64,000 nucleotides of DNA, taken from assembly GCF_032017025.1 (NCBI RefSeq), contig NZ_DALZQO010000004.1, forward strand, positions 1 to 64,000, in the 5' to 3' direction. Both the position numbers and the translations under genes were made by a program. Below, one piece after another: positions 26,946-35,235 of this stretch (the first letter of the stretch is position 1; the number at the start of each line of letters is the position of its first letter). Source of the DNA: Hydrogenoanaerobacterium sp032017025. GTDB taxonomy: Bacteria; Bacillota; Clostridia; Oscillospirales; Ruminococcaceae. The notes beneath the pieces are model-generated. The model was given only the letters and a program-made list of their open reading frames with translations, did not search any database and was not told the origin of the DNA.

Positions 26946-26991
26946 GTAAAACCCTCCATTGCATAATTTTAATATGTACTCTTAATAATTT

Positions 26992-27010
26992 CTAAATACT
27001 TTGTATTTAG
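26992..27010 (-). promoter_or_regulatory. perfect palindrome at the start of the livK transcript (operator candidate)
   Basis: CTAAATAC-TTT-GTATTTAG is an exact 8-bp inverted repeat beginning about 3 bases after the predicted transcription start and ending 46 bases before the ATG. It could be a repressor site or a weak 5' hairpin; it does not match the CodY consensus. Confidence 0.55.
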
Positions 27011-27019
27011 AATGTTAAC

Positions 27020-27048
27020 AGTATATCACGTTAAAGTATTACATGCAA
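27020..27048 (-). promoter_or_regulatory. livKHMGF promoter
   Basis: On the minus strand TTGCAT, a 17-base spacer and TATACT, about 75 bases before the livK start codon. Confidence 0.75.
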
Positions 27049-27331
27049 GAACAAAATCATAAAACTCCATATTTGATGTATAATACCTTATTTAAGGCAT
27101 TATATGAATTTATTCACAAGACTAATCTAAAAAAGAAACAATATTTTTATTATACAATTTAAATGTTTTATATTTAACTTTTTTTAATTTATTTGTTATA
27201 TTGACTGTGTTTTCGAGCCAAAAACAAACACATCTCCATAATCCTCTCACAAAATACACATGTGCTTTCACAGTACACATATTGTTTTTGCAGGGTTGTA
27301 TGTAAAATCTTGCAAAATGTTGCAAATTCGC
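27049..27331. other. AT-rich intergenic stretch without a recognisable gene
   Basis: Very AT-rich DNA between the livK promoter and the pncB terminator. A 67-codon minus-strand frame at 27122-27325 exists, but it has an unnatural composition and no ribosome site. I see no RNA gene or repeat. Confidence 0.6.
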
Positions 27332-27377
27332 AAAAAAATAAAAGCGAAAGCCAATATGACTACGCTTTTATTTTTTA
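27332..27377 (-). terminator. pncB terminator
   Basis: AAAAAATAAAAGCG and CGCTTTTATTTTTT pair over 14 bases around a 16-base loop, just after the pncB stop, with A/T runs on both sides. Confidence 0.75.
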
Positions 27378-27380
27378 TTA

Positions 27381-28841
27381 TTATTCTACGTTATACTTTG
27401 ACAACATTTCATTTTTGATTTTCCATAGTTTATCCGAAAGGTCGACATAATACCTATGTGGAAATTCGAAACGTTTTACTTCATCCCATAGCATTGCAAC
27501 CTGTCCCTCACAATAAGTGCGAATATCCTCCAACTCGGGACAATCGTACACAAGCTTTCCTTTTTCAAAAATAGGGGTTAACAGCTTGCGTACTGTATAG
27601 TTGGTAAGCGTCTTCTTTTTCCATGTAGCAACCGGATCAAAAATTGTGTAAGGCTTGGTTTCATCAATAATCTCATCAAATAAGGTGACACAATCCGCAA
27701 TTGCCTGCCCATTTGTTTTATTATAAAAACGATAGATGGTTTTAAAATGAGGGTTTGTAATCTTTTCGATTGTTTCGCTGATTTTAATCTTAGGGTCGTA
27801 ACTGCCGTCCTCCTTTTGGATAGCTGCCAGTTTATATACCCCGCCGAATACAGGGTCGCTTTTGGAGGTGATGAGATTTTCACCTACACCAAAAGAATCT
27901 ACCTTGGCACCCTGAATCAATAGATCACGAATCAGATATTCATCCAGTGAGTTGGATGCACAGATACCGACATCAGAAAATCCTGCCTCATCCAGCATAA
28001 TACGAGCTTTTTTAGAAAGATATGCGATATCTCCGCTGTCGATACGAATACCTTTCGGACGGTACCCCATCGGCAGCAGCACTTCATTAAACATCTTAAT
28101 CGCGTTTGGCACACCAGATTTAATCACGTTATAGGTATCAACCAGTACCGTGCAGTTATCCGGGTAAACCTCTGCATATTTTTTAAACGCCTCGTATTCA
28201 GTATCAAACATCTGTACCCAGCTGTGTGCCATAGTACCTATAGCAGGAACACCATACAGAAAATCGGATATAACACAGGCGGTACCGGTACAACCGCCAA
28301 TGTAGGCAGCTCTTGCACCAAGTATTGCGGCGTCATAGCTTTGAGCACGGCGTGAACCAAACTCAAGAATGCCTCTGCCCTGCGCCGCACGTACAATACG
28401 GTTTGCCTTAGTGGCAACCAAAGACTGATGGTTAATGGTAAGAAGCGTCATTGTCTCAATCAGCTGAGCCTGAATAACAGGCCCGCGTACAATCACGACA
28501 GGTTCATTTGGAAAAATTGGCGTACCCTCCGGCATCGACCATACATCACACTCAAATTCAAAATCCTTCAAATAGTTTAAAAACTCTTCGCAGAAGATAC
28601 CGCGGGAGCGCAGATATTCGATATCCTCATTGGTAAATTTAAGATTATTTAAATAATTGATCAGCTGCTCAAGCCCTGCAAACAGCGCGAAGCCTCCGCC
28701 ATCGGGAATTTTACGAAAGAACATATCAAACACCGCAACACGGTCTCCGATTCCGTGCTCAAGGTATCCGTTTGCCATTGTTATTTCATAAAAATCAACC
28801 AGCATGGTTAAATTTCTATCATCACTGCCTTGCATTTTCAT
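27381..28841 (-). CDS. pncB: nicotinate phosphoribosyltransferase
   Basis: Converts nicotinate, PRPP and ATP to nicotinate mononucleotide in NAD salvage; 486 residues. The N terminus shows LVDFYEITMANGYLEHG and VFDMFFRKIPDGGGFALFAGL, followed by ETMTLLTINHQSLVATKA, EFGSRRAQSYDAAILGARAAYIGGCTGT, GTMAHSWVQ with the phosphorylated-His region, VLVDTYN and RIDSGDIAYLSKKAR. These are the Gram-positive NAPRTase motifs, and the length is normal. The ATG at 28841 has AGGTG 6 bases upstream; further in-frame starts on either side are less well placed. A promoter flanked by an inverted repeat lies at 28880-28917, so expression is probably repressed by a dedicated regulator. Confidence 0.93.
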   Translation of the reverse strand: MKMQGSDDRNLTMLVDFYEITMANGYLEHGIGDRVAVFDMFFRKIPDGGGFALFAGLEQLINYLNNLKFTNEDIEYLRSRGIFCEEFLNYLKDFEFECDVWSMPEGTPIFPNEPVVIVRGPVIQAQLIETMTLLTINHQSLVATKANRIVRAAQGRGILEFGSRRAQSYDAAILGARAAYIGGCTGTACVISDFLYGVPAIGTMAHSWVQMFDTEYEAFKKYAEVYPDNCTVLVDTYNVIKSGVPNAIKMFNEVLLPMGYRPKGIRIDSGDIAYLSKKARIMLDEAGFSDVGICASNSLDEYLIRDLLIQGAKVDSFGVGENLITSKSDPVFGGVYKLAAIQKEDGSYDPKIKISETIEKITNPHFKTIYRFYNKTNGQAIADCVTLFDEIIDETKPYTIFDPVATWKKKTLTNYTVRKLLTPIFEKGKLVYDCPELEDIRTYCEGQVAMLWDEVKRFEFPHRYYVDLSDKLWKIKNEMLSKYNVE

Positions 28842-28879
28842 ACTAGCACCTACCATTATTCTTTAATTTTTGACTAAAA

Positions 28880-28917
28880 CCTTACCATTATTATATTACA
28901 AATTAACGGTAAGGCAA
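28880..28917 (-). promoter_or_regulatory. pncB promoter inside an inverted repeat (operator candidate)
   Basis: On the minus strand TTGCCT, a 16-base spacer and TATAAT (28890-28895). The -10 is flanked by CCTTACC (28880-28886 as read on plus) and GGTAAGG (28908-28914), an inverted repeat that extends to 11 bp with one mismatch (CCTTACC[G/A]TTA). The geometry fits a dimeric repressor covering the promoter. Confidence 0.6.
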
Positions 28918-28934
28918 GCAAAAACATTGTATTT

Positions 28935-28993
28935 GTGCGTTTATACAGACCGTTCCATTCATTGTGGAACATATTCGTATGTAGTGTACGCAC
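28935..28993. repeat. multi-stem palindromic element upstream of pncB
   Basis: Three nested pairings: GTGCGT/ACGCAC outside, TATAC/GTATG in the middle and GTTCC/GGAAC inside around a 9-base loop. It lies between the end of the phospholipase-like gene and the pncB promoter, so it belongs to the 3' end of the former transcript. It has no clear U-run. Its identity is unknown. Confidence 0.45.
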
Positions 28994-29013
28994 CCACTAG
29001 ACATTGTATGCAA

Positions 29014-29943
29014 CTAACTTTTGGGGCTGCCGTTATCAAACGATTCTAACCCACAGAACGGATTTGTAATGCCATTTTCAACTGCATTGCATAATGCTTG
29101 CAGTAAAGACAATGTTTTCGTCAACGCTTGCTGTTCAAGCTGCTGGTAGGTACTGCATACCGGTATACTGCCGTCCGTAAGATGATACCACTGTTTTTTG
29201 CTTAAATTGAGCGGGTCACCCTTACCCCTGCCGCGCCGGACATGTGCTGACAGGCGGTTTCGTTTGCCGGCGATTCCATCCAGAGTCTTTGCAAGGGCGA
29301 GAACAAACGGTCTGCCCAGCACCAAGCGAATCACGCGGTAAGCATCTCCAAAGCACTGCTCCAGCCTAGCGACATCCACTTCTACATTGTAAACCACTGC
29401 GAAAAGATGTTGATAAAGTAACGCTATGTCTCGCTGCAGCTGCCGATCTGCAATCATTTCTTTTGCAACGGTAAAATCTGAGATGGTTTCCCCTGCTTTT
29501 ATCAAGCATAATTCACTGTCAATATCGCTTTCCAATTTATTATGGATGCCCTGATGATAAGGTGCCGGCAGCGTTTGTTTTAGCTGTTCCTGTACGTAAT
29601 ATACATATGGGTGGGCGGTACTATCCAACCCATAATGGCAACAAAAACCCAGTGCATAAGCAAGTACATTATTGTAACAATCCTTGCCTTTGCAGAAAAT
29701 CAAATACTGAACCAACTGGTTCAACAGCTTGTCTGTTTTTTCGCGGTGCATTACTCCGCCAAGACGGTTGATCGTATGGCCTACTCTCGGGGGTAGCATT
29801 CCACTGAAAAAAAGCAAATCCGGCCCCTGCAGCCCCCATTCAAATGCAATGCTATACTGTGACAAAAACTGTTGGAGCCCAGGCCGTGTGATTGCAGCAG
29901 TAACGTCGCGGCCAAACAGCGAGTGTGCAACATATGCGGGCAT
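29014..29943 (-). CDS. zinc-dependent phospholipase C-like protein
   Basis: A 309-residue protein whose first half fits the zinc-dependent phospholipase C fold: MPAYVAHSLFG with an N-terminal His, then GPDLLFF (about 36-42), HREKTDKLL, and GFCCHYGLDSTAHPYVYY (about 98-115) containing the metal-ligand H-x3-D-x3-H pattern, then HNKLESDID. Family members hydrolyse phospholipids or act on unknown substrates. There is no signal peptide, so it is probably cytoplasmic; many clostridial homologues are simply called zinc-dependent phospholipase C family protein. The ATG at 29943 follows AAGGGGG. The C-terminal third is Lys/Arg/Leu-rich and not distinctive. Confidence 0.85.
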   Translation of the reverse strand: MPAYVAHSLFGRDVTAAITRPGLQQFLSQYSIAFEWGLQGPDLLFFSGMLPPRVGHTINRLGGVMHREKTDKLLNQLVQYLIFCKGKDCYNNVLAYALGFCCHYGLDSTAHPYVYYVQEQLKQTLPAPYHQGIHNKLESDIDSELCLIKAGETISDFTVAKEMIADRQLQRDIALLYQHLFAVVYNVEVDVARLEQCFGDAYRVIRLVLGRPFVLALAKTLDGIAGKRNRLSAHVRRGRGKGDPLNLSKKQWYHLTDGSIPVCSTYQQLEQQALTKTLSLLQALCNAVENGITNPFCGLESFDNGSPKS

Positions 29944-30067
29944 CGTATTCCCCCTTCCGGCGCTTTCTATTTTATGATAACACAGTTCCTCCAATAGTTC
30001 CATCTGAACGGTACAAATTAATATTACACAAACATCCCGTGTTCTATATGTTTTTTAGTGTATTATC

Positions 30068-30076
30068 TGGTATAAT
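30068..30076 (+). promoter_or_regulatory. extended -10 promoter for the MFS gene
   Basis: TGG-TATAAT, an extended -10, lies about 30 bases before the MFS start. No clear -35. Confidence 0.5.
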
Positions 30077-30106
30077 GAGGAAAATAAGTTGGAGGGACTG
30101 ACTAAA

Positions 30107-31366
30107 TTGGAAAAATTAAAGATGTCCAAAGAGGAGATAAGCTGGTCGTTGTATGACTGGGCGAGCTCTGCCTTTACCATGATGTTGTCTACCGTGATAC
30201 CGATCTATATTAAAAATGTGGGTGACTCGATTCATTTAAGTGCGGCGCAAACAACCTCACAATGGGCGATTACACAGTCTCTTTCCACTTTGGCGGTGGC
30301 ACTGCTTGCACCGGTTTTGGGGGCAATGGCTGACCACAAAGGAAAAAAGAAACGAATGTTCGCAGCATTCTTAACGCTTGCCCTGATAATGTCGGCCGTA
30401 ATGGCGTTTTCGAATACCTATTATGTTCTGCTCATCACCTGTACTATTGCATGTGTTGGCTACGCGGGCACTAACATTTTTTACGATTCCTTTTTGATTG
30501 ATGTGACCTCCGACAGCCGTATGGATTTTGTTTCCTCTTTCGGCTACGCAGTCGGTTATATCGGCAGTTGTATTCCGTTTATCATCAGCATTCTCATCAT
30601 TAACTTTTCAGATGCGCTTGGAATTACCGCAGCCTTCGCCATTAAGCTCGCTCTTATTATTAATGTGTTGTGGTGGTTTGTATTCTCGCTGCCTTTGCTG
30701 AAAAACGTACACCAGAAGTATGGGATTGAAAAAGAAACGAATGAAAATATTATTATGAGCTCATTTGCTAAAATTTTCAAGACGCTTCGGTCTATTTGTA
30801 AAAACAAGCCCGTAGGAATGTTTTTGCTTGCATATTTCTTTTACATAGACGGTGTGGACACCATCATCAAGATGTCTACTTCTTTTGGTAAAGATGTAGG
30901 AATTAGTGATAACAGTCTGCTGCTTGCTCTGCTGGCAACACAGATTATTGCATTCCCTGCCGTCTTGATCTGTTCTAAACTGGTCAAGCGTTTCTCCTGT
31001 AAAAAAATCATATCGTTCTCTATTTTAATGTATATTGGAATTTGTGTCTTTGGGTTCTTTCTCAACTACGCATGGCAGTTCTGGGTGCTGGCCATTGCGG
31101 TGGCGATTGTACAAGGCACAATACAAGCGCTTTCGCGCTCTTACTTCGGCAAACTGATACCAAGCAAGGAAAATTCAAACGAATACTTTGGTTTTTACAA
31201 TATTTTTGGCAAATATGCGAGTATCTTCGGCACTGCGTTGATGGCTTTGTTTACTACAATAACAGGTAACTCACGTTATGGCGTTTTAAGTGTTGCCATT
31301 CTGTTTATAGCGGGGTACTTTATCTTCCGTAAAGTCCCCGAAGCAATAACCGCAGAAGTATCTTAA
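30107..31366 (+). CDS. MFS transporter of the UMF1/Atg22-like type
   Basis: A 419-residue, twelve-helix major facilitator. The N-terminal EEISWSLYDWASSAFTMML is the signature of the UMF1 (YxiO/Atg22-like) family; between helices 2 and 3 is LGAMADHKGKKKRM, the MFS loop motif. Conserved middle and late motifs are YDSFLIDVTS, the AIVQGTIQALSRSYFGKLIP stretch and FYNIFGKYASIFG. Substrates of bacterial members are mostly unknown; Atg22 exports amino acids from the yeast vacuole. The start is uncertain: GGAGGG at 30090 precedes TTG 30107 by about 11 bases; ATG 30122 is further away, and a TTG at 30089 overlaps the site itself. Confidence 0.88.
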   Translation: MEKLKMSKEEISWSLYDWASSAFTMMLSTVIPIYIKNVGDSIHLSAAQTTSQWAITQSLSTLAVALLAPVLGAMADHKGKKKRMFAAFLTLALIMSAVMAFSNTYYVLLITCTIACVGYAGTNIFYDSFLIDVTSDSRMDFVSSFGYAVGYIGSCIPFIISILIINFSDALGITAAFAIKLALIINVLWWFVFSLPLLKNVHQKYGIEKETNENIIMSSFAKIFKTLRSICKNKPVGMFLLAYFFYIDGVDTIIKMSTSFGKDVGISDNSLLLALLATQIIAFPAVLICSKLVKRFSCKKIISFSILMYIGICVFGFFLNYAWQFWVLAIAVAIVQGTIQALSRSYFGKLIPSKENSNEYFGFYNIFGKYASIFGTALMALFTTITGNSRYGVLSVAILFIAGYFIFRKVPEAITAEVS

Positions 31367-31374
31367 AAGGTACG

Positions 31375-31410
31375 AAAAGGTTCCGTATCAGGTGATACGG
31401 AACCTTTTTT
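31375..31410. terminator. bidirectional terminator after the MFS gene
   Basis: AAAAGGTTCCGTATC and GATACGGAACCTTTT pair perfectly around AGGT, with T-run and A-run on the two sides. It also serves the minus-strand gene ending at 31414. Confidence 0.92.
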
Positions 31411-31413
31411 GCT

Positions 31414-31974
31414 TCATTTTCCAACCTTAATGGTAATATCCTTTTTTAAACTGCCTATAAACTCTTGTGTATCCATATCATAGGCTTCGATTGTAGCTTC
31501 TGCCTCATAGGTACCATCGTCAAGTTCTGCATCGAGCGGAGCAGAGGGTATGTGCATATCCGGTGCAAGGAAACCTGATTCATAAATTACAATGCCATCA
31601 GCAGTATCGATACGCACTTTTAAAAGATGCTGATTGTCCGCATGGTTTTCAATCATTAAATTTCCGGCAGATGCGCTGTCTTTAAATTCGGGGGCCACAT
31701 TGATTTTATAAGCTATGTTACCATATTCCTTTTTGGTACCCGTCTTTTCGGTGGGGTCAATCATACCGCTGACTGCATTCGGGTCGATGTCAATACCAAT
31801 ATCGCGGTATTCGTCAAGTACGTCGTCTGAAAGAGACGCAGAAGGAGTAAGATTGAACGAAAAATCATCAACAAATGCGTAGGCGCATACAATCTCGACC
31901 AAAAATATGGATACAATTATTACCATACAGATAATCAGACTTTTCGTATGAAATCTTTTTACAGGCTCTCTCAC
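31414..31974 (-). CDS. single-pass membrane protein of unknown function
   Basis: A 186-residue protein with a short basic N terminus, one membrane helix (about residues 12-34) and an acidic extracellular domain. The domain's end (about 95-186) reads like an Ig/FN3-type beta-sandwich: YKINVAPEFKDSASAG, ADGIVIYESGFLAPDMHI, LDDGTYEAEATIEAYD. I do not recognise a named family. The start is the GTG at 31974, with AGGAG about 10 bases upstream; a TTG at 31992 coincides with the site. It is monocistronic. Confidence 0.75.
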   Translation of the reverse strand: MREPVKRFHTKSLIICMVIIVSIFLVEIVCAYAFVDDFSFNLTPSASLSDDVLDEYRDIGIDIDPNAVSGMIDPTEKTGTKKEYGNIAYKINVAPEFKDSASAGNLMIENHADNQHLLKVRIDTADGIVIYESGFLAPDMHIPSAPLDAELDDGTYEAEATIEAYDMDTQEFIGSLKKDITIKVGK

Positions 31975-32113
31975 GATGTTAGCACTCCTCAAACAGTCGA
32001 ATTTAGTATAGGAACATTATACTAAATTCGGCAAAAGAAATCAAATGATTGTGCAAATGATTTTAGAGTATGTTACAATAGAACCATTACTCTAGCGACA
32101 AGAGGTTATTGAA

Positions 32114-33832
32114 ATGAAAAAATTTGTTTTAGCAGCGCTAAGCGCAAAGTTTATCCATTCCAGCCTTGCACTAAAATACCTTTCTAAATTTGAGGGTAAC
32201 AATCAGCGGCATCATATTGTTACAGCTGAATTCACCATAAACCAGCGCATTGATTTTATTTTAGAGGAACTTTACCGCTGCACACCCGATGTCCTGTTTT
32301 TTTCCTGCTATATTTGGAACATTGAGATGGTAAAGCAGCTTTGCCCTGCCCTAAAAAAGATTTTATCCAATTGCAGAATTATTTTAGGCGGGCCGGAGGT
32401 CAGTTACGATAGCGTAGATTTTTTGAAAAAGCATTCCGCGGTAGATGCAATAATCCGCGGCGAAGGTGAGCTGACATTCACTGAGCTGCTGGATGTATTG
32501 GACAGCGATAACAATGGGCTTTCTGGTATAAAAGGAATAACCCATAAAGAAGACGATGAGATTTTTGCAAACCCAGACCGTGAGCTGCTTGACCTTGCAC
32601 GGCTGCCCTTCCCTTATGACGATGCTTTCACCGATGTGCAGGATAAGATTATTTATTATGAATCATCGCGCGGGTGCCCCTACCGCTGCGCATATTGCCT
32701 GTCTTCAGTGGAAAAAGGGGTTCGATTTGTTCCGCTTGAAAAAGTATACTCAGATTTGCAGCAGTTTTTGGATGCAAAGGTACGACAGGTAAAATTTGTT
32801 GACCGTACGTTCAACTGTAATCGTAAGCACACCATGGCGGTGTGGGAGTACCTTGCGGCACATGACAACGGTGTGACGAATTTTCACTTTGAACTCACCG
32901 CCGATTTGCTGGATGATGAAATGATTGAATTTTTACGTCCGTTGCGCAAAGGGCTGTTTCAATTTGAAATTGGGGTGCAGTCCACCAACCCCGATACCAT
33001 TCGGGCAATCAACCGCAACGTGGATTTTGTGAAGCTTTCCGCCATTGTGCATAAGGTGAAGGCACTTGAGAATATTCACCAGCACCTTGACTTAATTGCG
33101 GGTCTGCCCTATGAAGATTACGATTCCTTTGCAAACTCATTCAACGATGTTTACGCTTTAGCACCGGAGCAGCTGCAGCTCGGTTTTTTGAAGGTGCTGA
33201 AAGGCTCACCAATGCACAACCGTTGCGAGGAGTTTGGCATTATCTACCGCGACTATGCCCCCTATGAGGTGCTTAGTACACGCTTTCTGCCGTATGGCGA
33301 TGTGCTGAGGCTCTCTCATATCGAAGAAATGGTGGAGCTCTTTTATAACAGCGGTAAGTTTTTAAACAGCACAGAATATTTAGTGCGTTTTTTCTCTTCA
33401 CCCTTTGCATTTTACGAGCGTTTGTCACAGCACTGGATTGCGGGAAATAACCACTATGTCAACCACAGTAAAGTGGCGTTATGTAATATTCTGTATGAAT
33501 TTGTGCTAAAAGTGGACGGAATTGACCTTACGCAGTGGATGTGGCTGTTAAAGTTTGACCTTTGCCTGCATGACAAACCAAAAAAGTTACCAGACTGGCT
33601 TGAGCTTGACAATAACGCACAATATCGTCAGCGTATTTTGGAGTTTTACCAAAGGAAAGAAAACCTCGAAAAATATCTTGCGCAGTATCAAAGCTATGAC
33701 CATAAGTTGGTTTACAAACTAGCACATATCGAGGTATTTGGCAGCGAACAAAGCCAGCACAAGGCAATTTTATTCGACTATGACCATCGCGACCTACTCG
33801 GAAATGCAGCACATTACCAAATAGAGTTATAA
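32114..33832 (+). CDS. B12-binding-domain radical SAM protein (DUF4080-type)
   Basis: A 572-residue protein. The N-terminal domain (about 1-135) looks like a cobalamin-binding Rossmann fold (AALSAKFIHSSLALKYL, DVLFFSCYIWN, ILGGPEVSYD, IRGEGE) but lacks the canonical DxHxxG, so B12 binding is uncertain. The radical SAM core (about 165-395) has the 4Fe-4S motif SSRGCPYRCAYC (Cys at about 194, 198, 201), KFVDRTFN, FHFELTADLL, FEIGVQS and LIAGLPYED. The C-terminal DUF4080 domain extends to 572. Such proteins modify tRNA, lipids or peptides; the substrate is unknown. The ATG has AGAGG upstream. It is monocistronic and ends in a terminator. Confidence 0.9.
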   Translation: MKKFVLAALSAKFIHSSLALKYLSKFEGNNQRHHIVTAEFTINQRIDFILEELYRCTPDVLFFSCYIWNIEMVKQLCPALKKILSNCRIILGGPEVSYDSVDFLKKHSAVDAIIRGEGELTFTELLDVLDSDNNGLSGIKGITHKEDDEIFANPDRELLDLARLPFPYDDAFTDVQDKIIYYESSRGCPYRCAYCLSSVEKGVRFVPLEKVYSDLQQFLDAKVRQVKFVDRTFNCNRKHTMAVWEYLAAHDNGVTNFHFELTADLLDDEMIEFLRPLRKGLFQFEIGVQSTNPDTIRAINRNVDFVKLSAIVHKVKALENIHQHLDLIAGLPYEDYDSFANSFNDVYALAPEQLQLGFLKVLKGSPMHNRCEEFGIIYRDYAPYEVLSTRFLPYGDVLRLSHIEEMVELFYNSGKFLNSTEYLVRFFSSPFAFYERLSQHWIAGNNHYVNHSKVALCNILYEFVLKVDGIDLTQWMWLLKFDLCLHDKPKKLPDWLELDNNAQYRQRILEFYQRKENLEKYLAQYQSYDHKLVYKLAHIEVFGSEQSQHKAILFDYDHRDLLGNAAHYQIEL

Positions 33833-33867
33833 CAAAAGCTTCTCTGTTTTACACAGAGAAGCTTTTG
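33833..33867. terminator. bidirectional terminator after the radical SAM gene
   Basis: AAAAGCTTCTCTG and CAGAGAAGCTTTT pair perfectly around a short loop between two convergent genes. Confidence 0.88.
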
Positions 33868-34221
33868 TTATTTCTTATTCTGAACCAAATGTTTTATTAA
33901 TACAGCAAGCCCACTGCCTGCCGCCGCCAACAGCATATAGATAAAAACGTAAACCGTTGCACTGCTGTTATAAAACGTAGTAATAATCGGAACAAAAAGC
34001 ACACCCAACAGCACCGGATAATACCAGCGAAAACCATTGCGCAGGGTGAACAAAAAACTACTGAAAAAGCAGAATAGCGTATTGATACCCAGCAGACCAA
34101 GCACCATTAAGGTCATGCCCCAATCACCTGTGGTCCCCACCGCGAATGCGGGAACTCCATAATACAGTAAAACTGCAGATAGCAGGTATGGCAACATTTT
34201 TTTCATGATATTTGTCTGCAT
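33868..34221 (-). CDS. small four-helix membrane protein, unknown
   Basis: A 117-residue protein with about four hydrophobic helices (about 8-27, 35-58, 64-80, 88-108) and a Lys-rich C-terminal end. It has a polytopic small-membrane-protein profile and no motif that I recognise. The ATG at 34221 has AAGGAG 8 bases upstream, which decides the start over the in-frame 34245. It is convergent with the radical SAM gene. Confidence 0.7.
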   Translation of the reverse strand: MQTNIMKKMLPYLLSAVLLYYGVPAFAVGTTGDWGMTLMVLGLLGINTLFCFFSSFLFTLRNGFRWYYPVLLGVLFVPIITTFYNSSATVYVFIYMLLAAAGSGLAVLIKHLVQNKK

Positions 34222-34426
34222 ATAATCGGCTCCTTCTTTGGCCATTATTCGCCGGATTGAATTTCAGCGTTTTAAAATTACAGTATTTTCTAGGGATTCC
34301 ATTGTTGCATTATTATAGCACACCAATGGATTGGTTGACAATTGATTTGTCAGCTTGTGGTTATAAATAACACGTTTTGATCTCCCCTTCTGCCTTTGTA
34401 GATAAAGGCAGTTTATTTAATAAACA

Positions 34427-34464
34427 AAAAACAGCGCTTTTCACCAAACAGAAAAACGCTGTTC
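34427..34464 (-). terminator. mntP terminator
   Basis: AACAGCG-TTTT and AAAA-CGCTGTT pair immediately after the mntP stop with an A-run upstream on plus (T-run on minus). Confidence 0.75.
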
Positions 34465-34466
34465 TA

Positions 34467-35036
34467 TTAGCTTAAGGTGTGCTCTATAAATATTTTCACG
34501 CCAATTAAAACTAAAATCGCCCCTCCGGCGAGCTCTGCCTTTGATTTTAGAAAGAAACCCGATTTTTTGCCTATGATAACACCCGCAACACCAAACAAAA
34601 ACGTTGTACACGCAATAAAAGAGGATGCAACCCAGATGTTTACATTCATTACCGCAAAACTGACACCCACAGCAAGCGCATCAATACTGGTGGCAATCGC
34701 TTGTAAAATCAGCATCTTTGTCGTAAGAATGCCTCCAACCGGACATGACTCGGGTTCTTTCATCTCTTTTACTGCCTCTAAAATCATTTTACCACCAATT
34801 GCACCGAGCAAAATAAGTGCAATCCAGTGATCTAAGCTGGAGATTGCTTTGCTGAAAGTTTGGCCTGCAAGGTAGCCGAGGATGGGCATAATCCCTTGTG
34901 CCAACCCAAATGCAAGTCCCACTTGGAGTGTCTGCCTTTTTGAAATATCTTTAATACACAAGCCATTTGTAATAGAAACTGCAAAGGCATCCATGGACAA
35001 ACCCACCGCGAGTAATAAGAGAGTAACAATTCCCAA
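34467..35036 (-). CDS. mntP: manganese efflux pump MntP family protein
   Basis: A 189-residue protein with six helices in two related halves. Half one has LAVGLSMDAFAVSITNGL and half two ATSIDALAVGVSFA, the paired D-A motifs of MntP. Also seen are GLAQGIMPILGYLAG and GAIGGKMI. It exports excess Mn2+. The start is a TTG at 35036, chosen because AAAGGTGA sits at proper distance; a TTG two codons earlier (35042) is nearly on top of the site. A clean promoter lies at 35089-35117. I looked for a yybP-ykoY Mn2+ riboswitch in the 50-base leader and found none. Confidence 0.92.
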   Translation of the reverse strand: MGIVTLLLLAVGLSMDAFAVSITNGLCIKDISKRQTLQVGLAFGLAQGIMPILGYLAGQTFSKAISSLDHWIALILLGAIGGKMILEAVKEMKEPESCPVGGILTTKMLILQAIATSIDALAVGVSFAVMNVNIWVASSFIACTTFLFGVAGVIIGKKSGFFLKSKAELAGGAILVLIGVKIFIEHTLS

Positions 35037-35088
35037 AAACAATCACCTTTTCTGACAAGATCAATAAATAAAAAATGAGACTTTTCTT

Positions 35089-35117
35089 AGTATATCGAAA
35101 CGCCCACAAATTGTCAA
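35089..35117 (-). promoter_or_regulatory. mntP promoter
   Basis: On the minus strand TTGACA, a 17-base spacer and TATACT, about 50 bases before the mntP start. Confidence 0.85.
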
Positions 35118-35177
35118 TTGCCCACAGCATCGTATTGCTTATTATGCGTATCATTGCAGAGATAATAAGAAGAGGAC

Positions 35178-35207
35178 TTGCATTCTTTATTAAAATGTAT
35201 GTATAAT
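35178..35207 (+). promoter_or_regulatory. promoter of the thioredoxin-reductase-like gene
   Basis: TTGCAT (35178-35183), an 18-base spacer and TATAAT (35202-35207); a second TATAAT follows at 35211-35216. Divergent from the mntP promoter. Confidence 0.6.
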
Positions 35208-35235
35208 TAGTATAATTTAGAAAGGACGTGACGAA

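Noticed and set aside
27122..27325. 67-codon minus-strand frame in the AT-rich gap before livK
   Set aside because: No ribosome site, unusual composition in very AT-rich DNA, and it spans no recognisable motif.
35043..35088. yybP-ykoY manganese riboswitch before mntP
   Set aside because: The leader is only about 50 bases and lacks the conserved loops.
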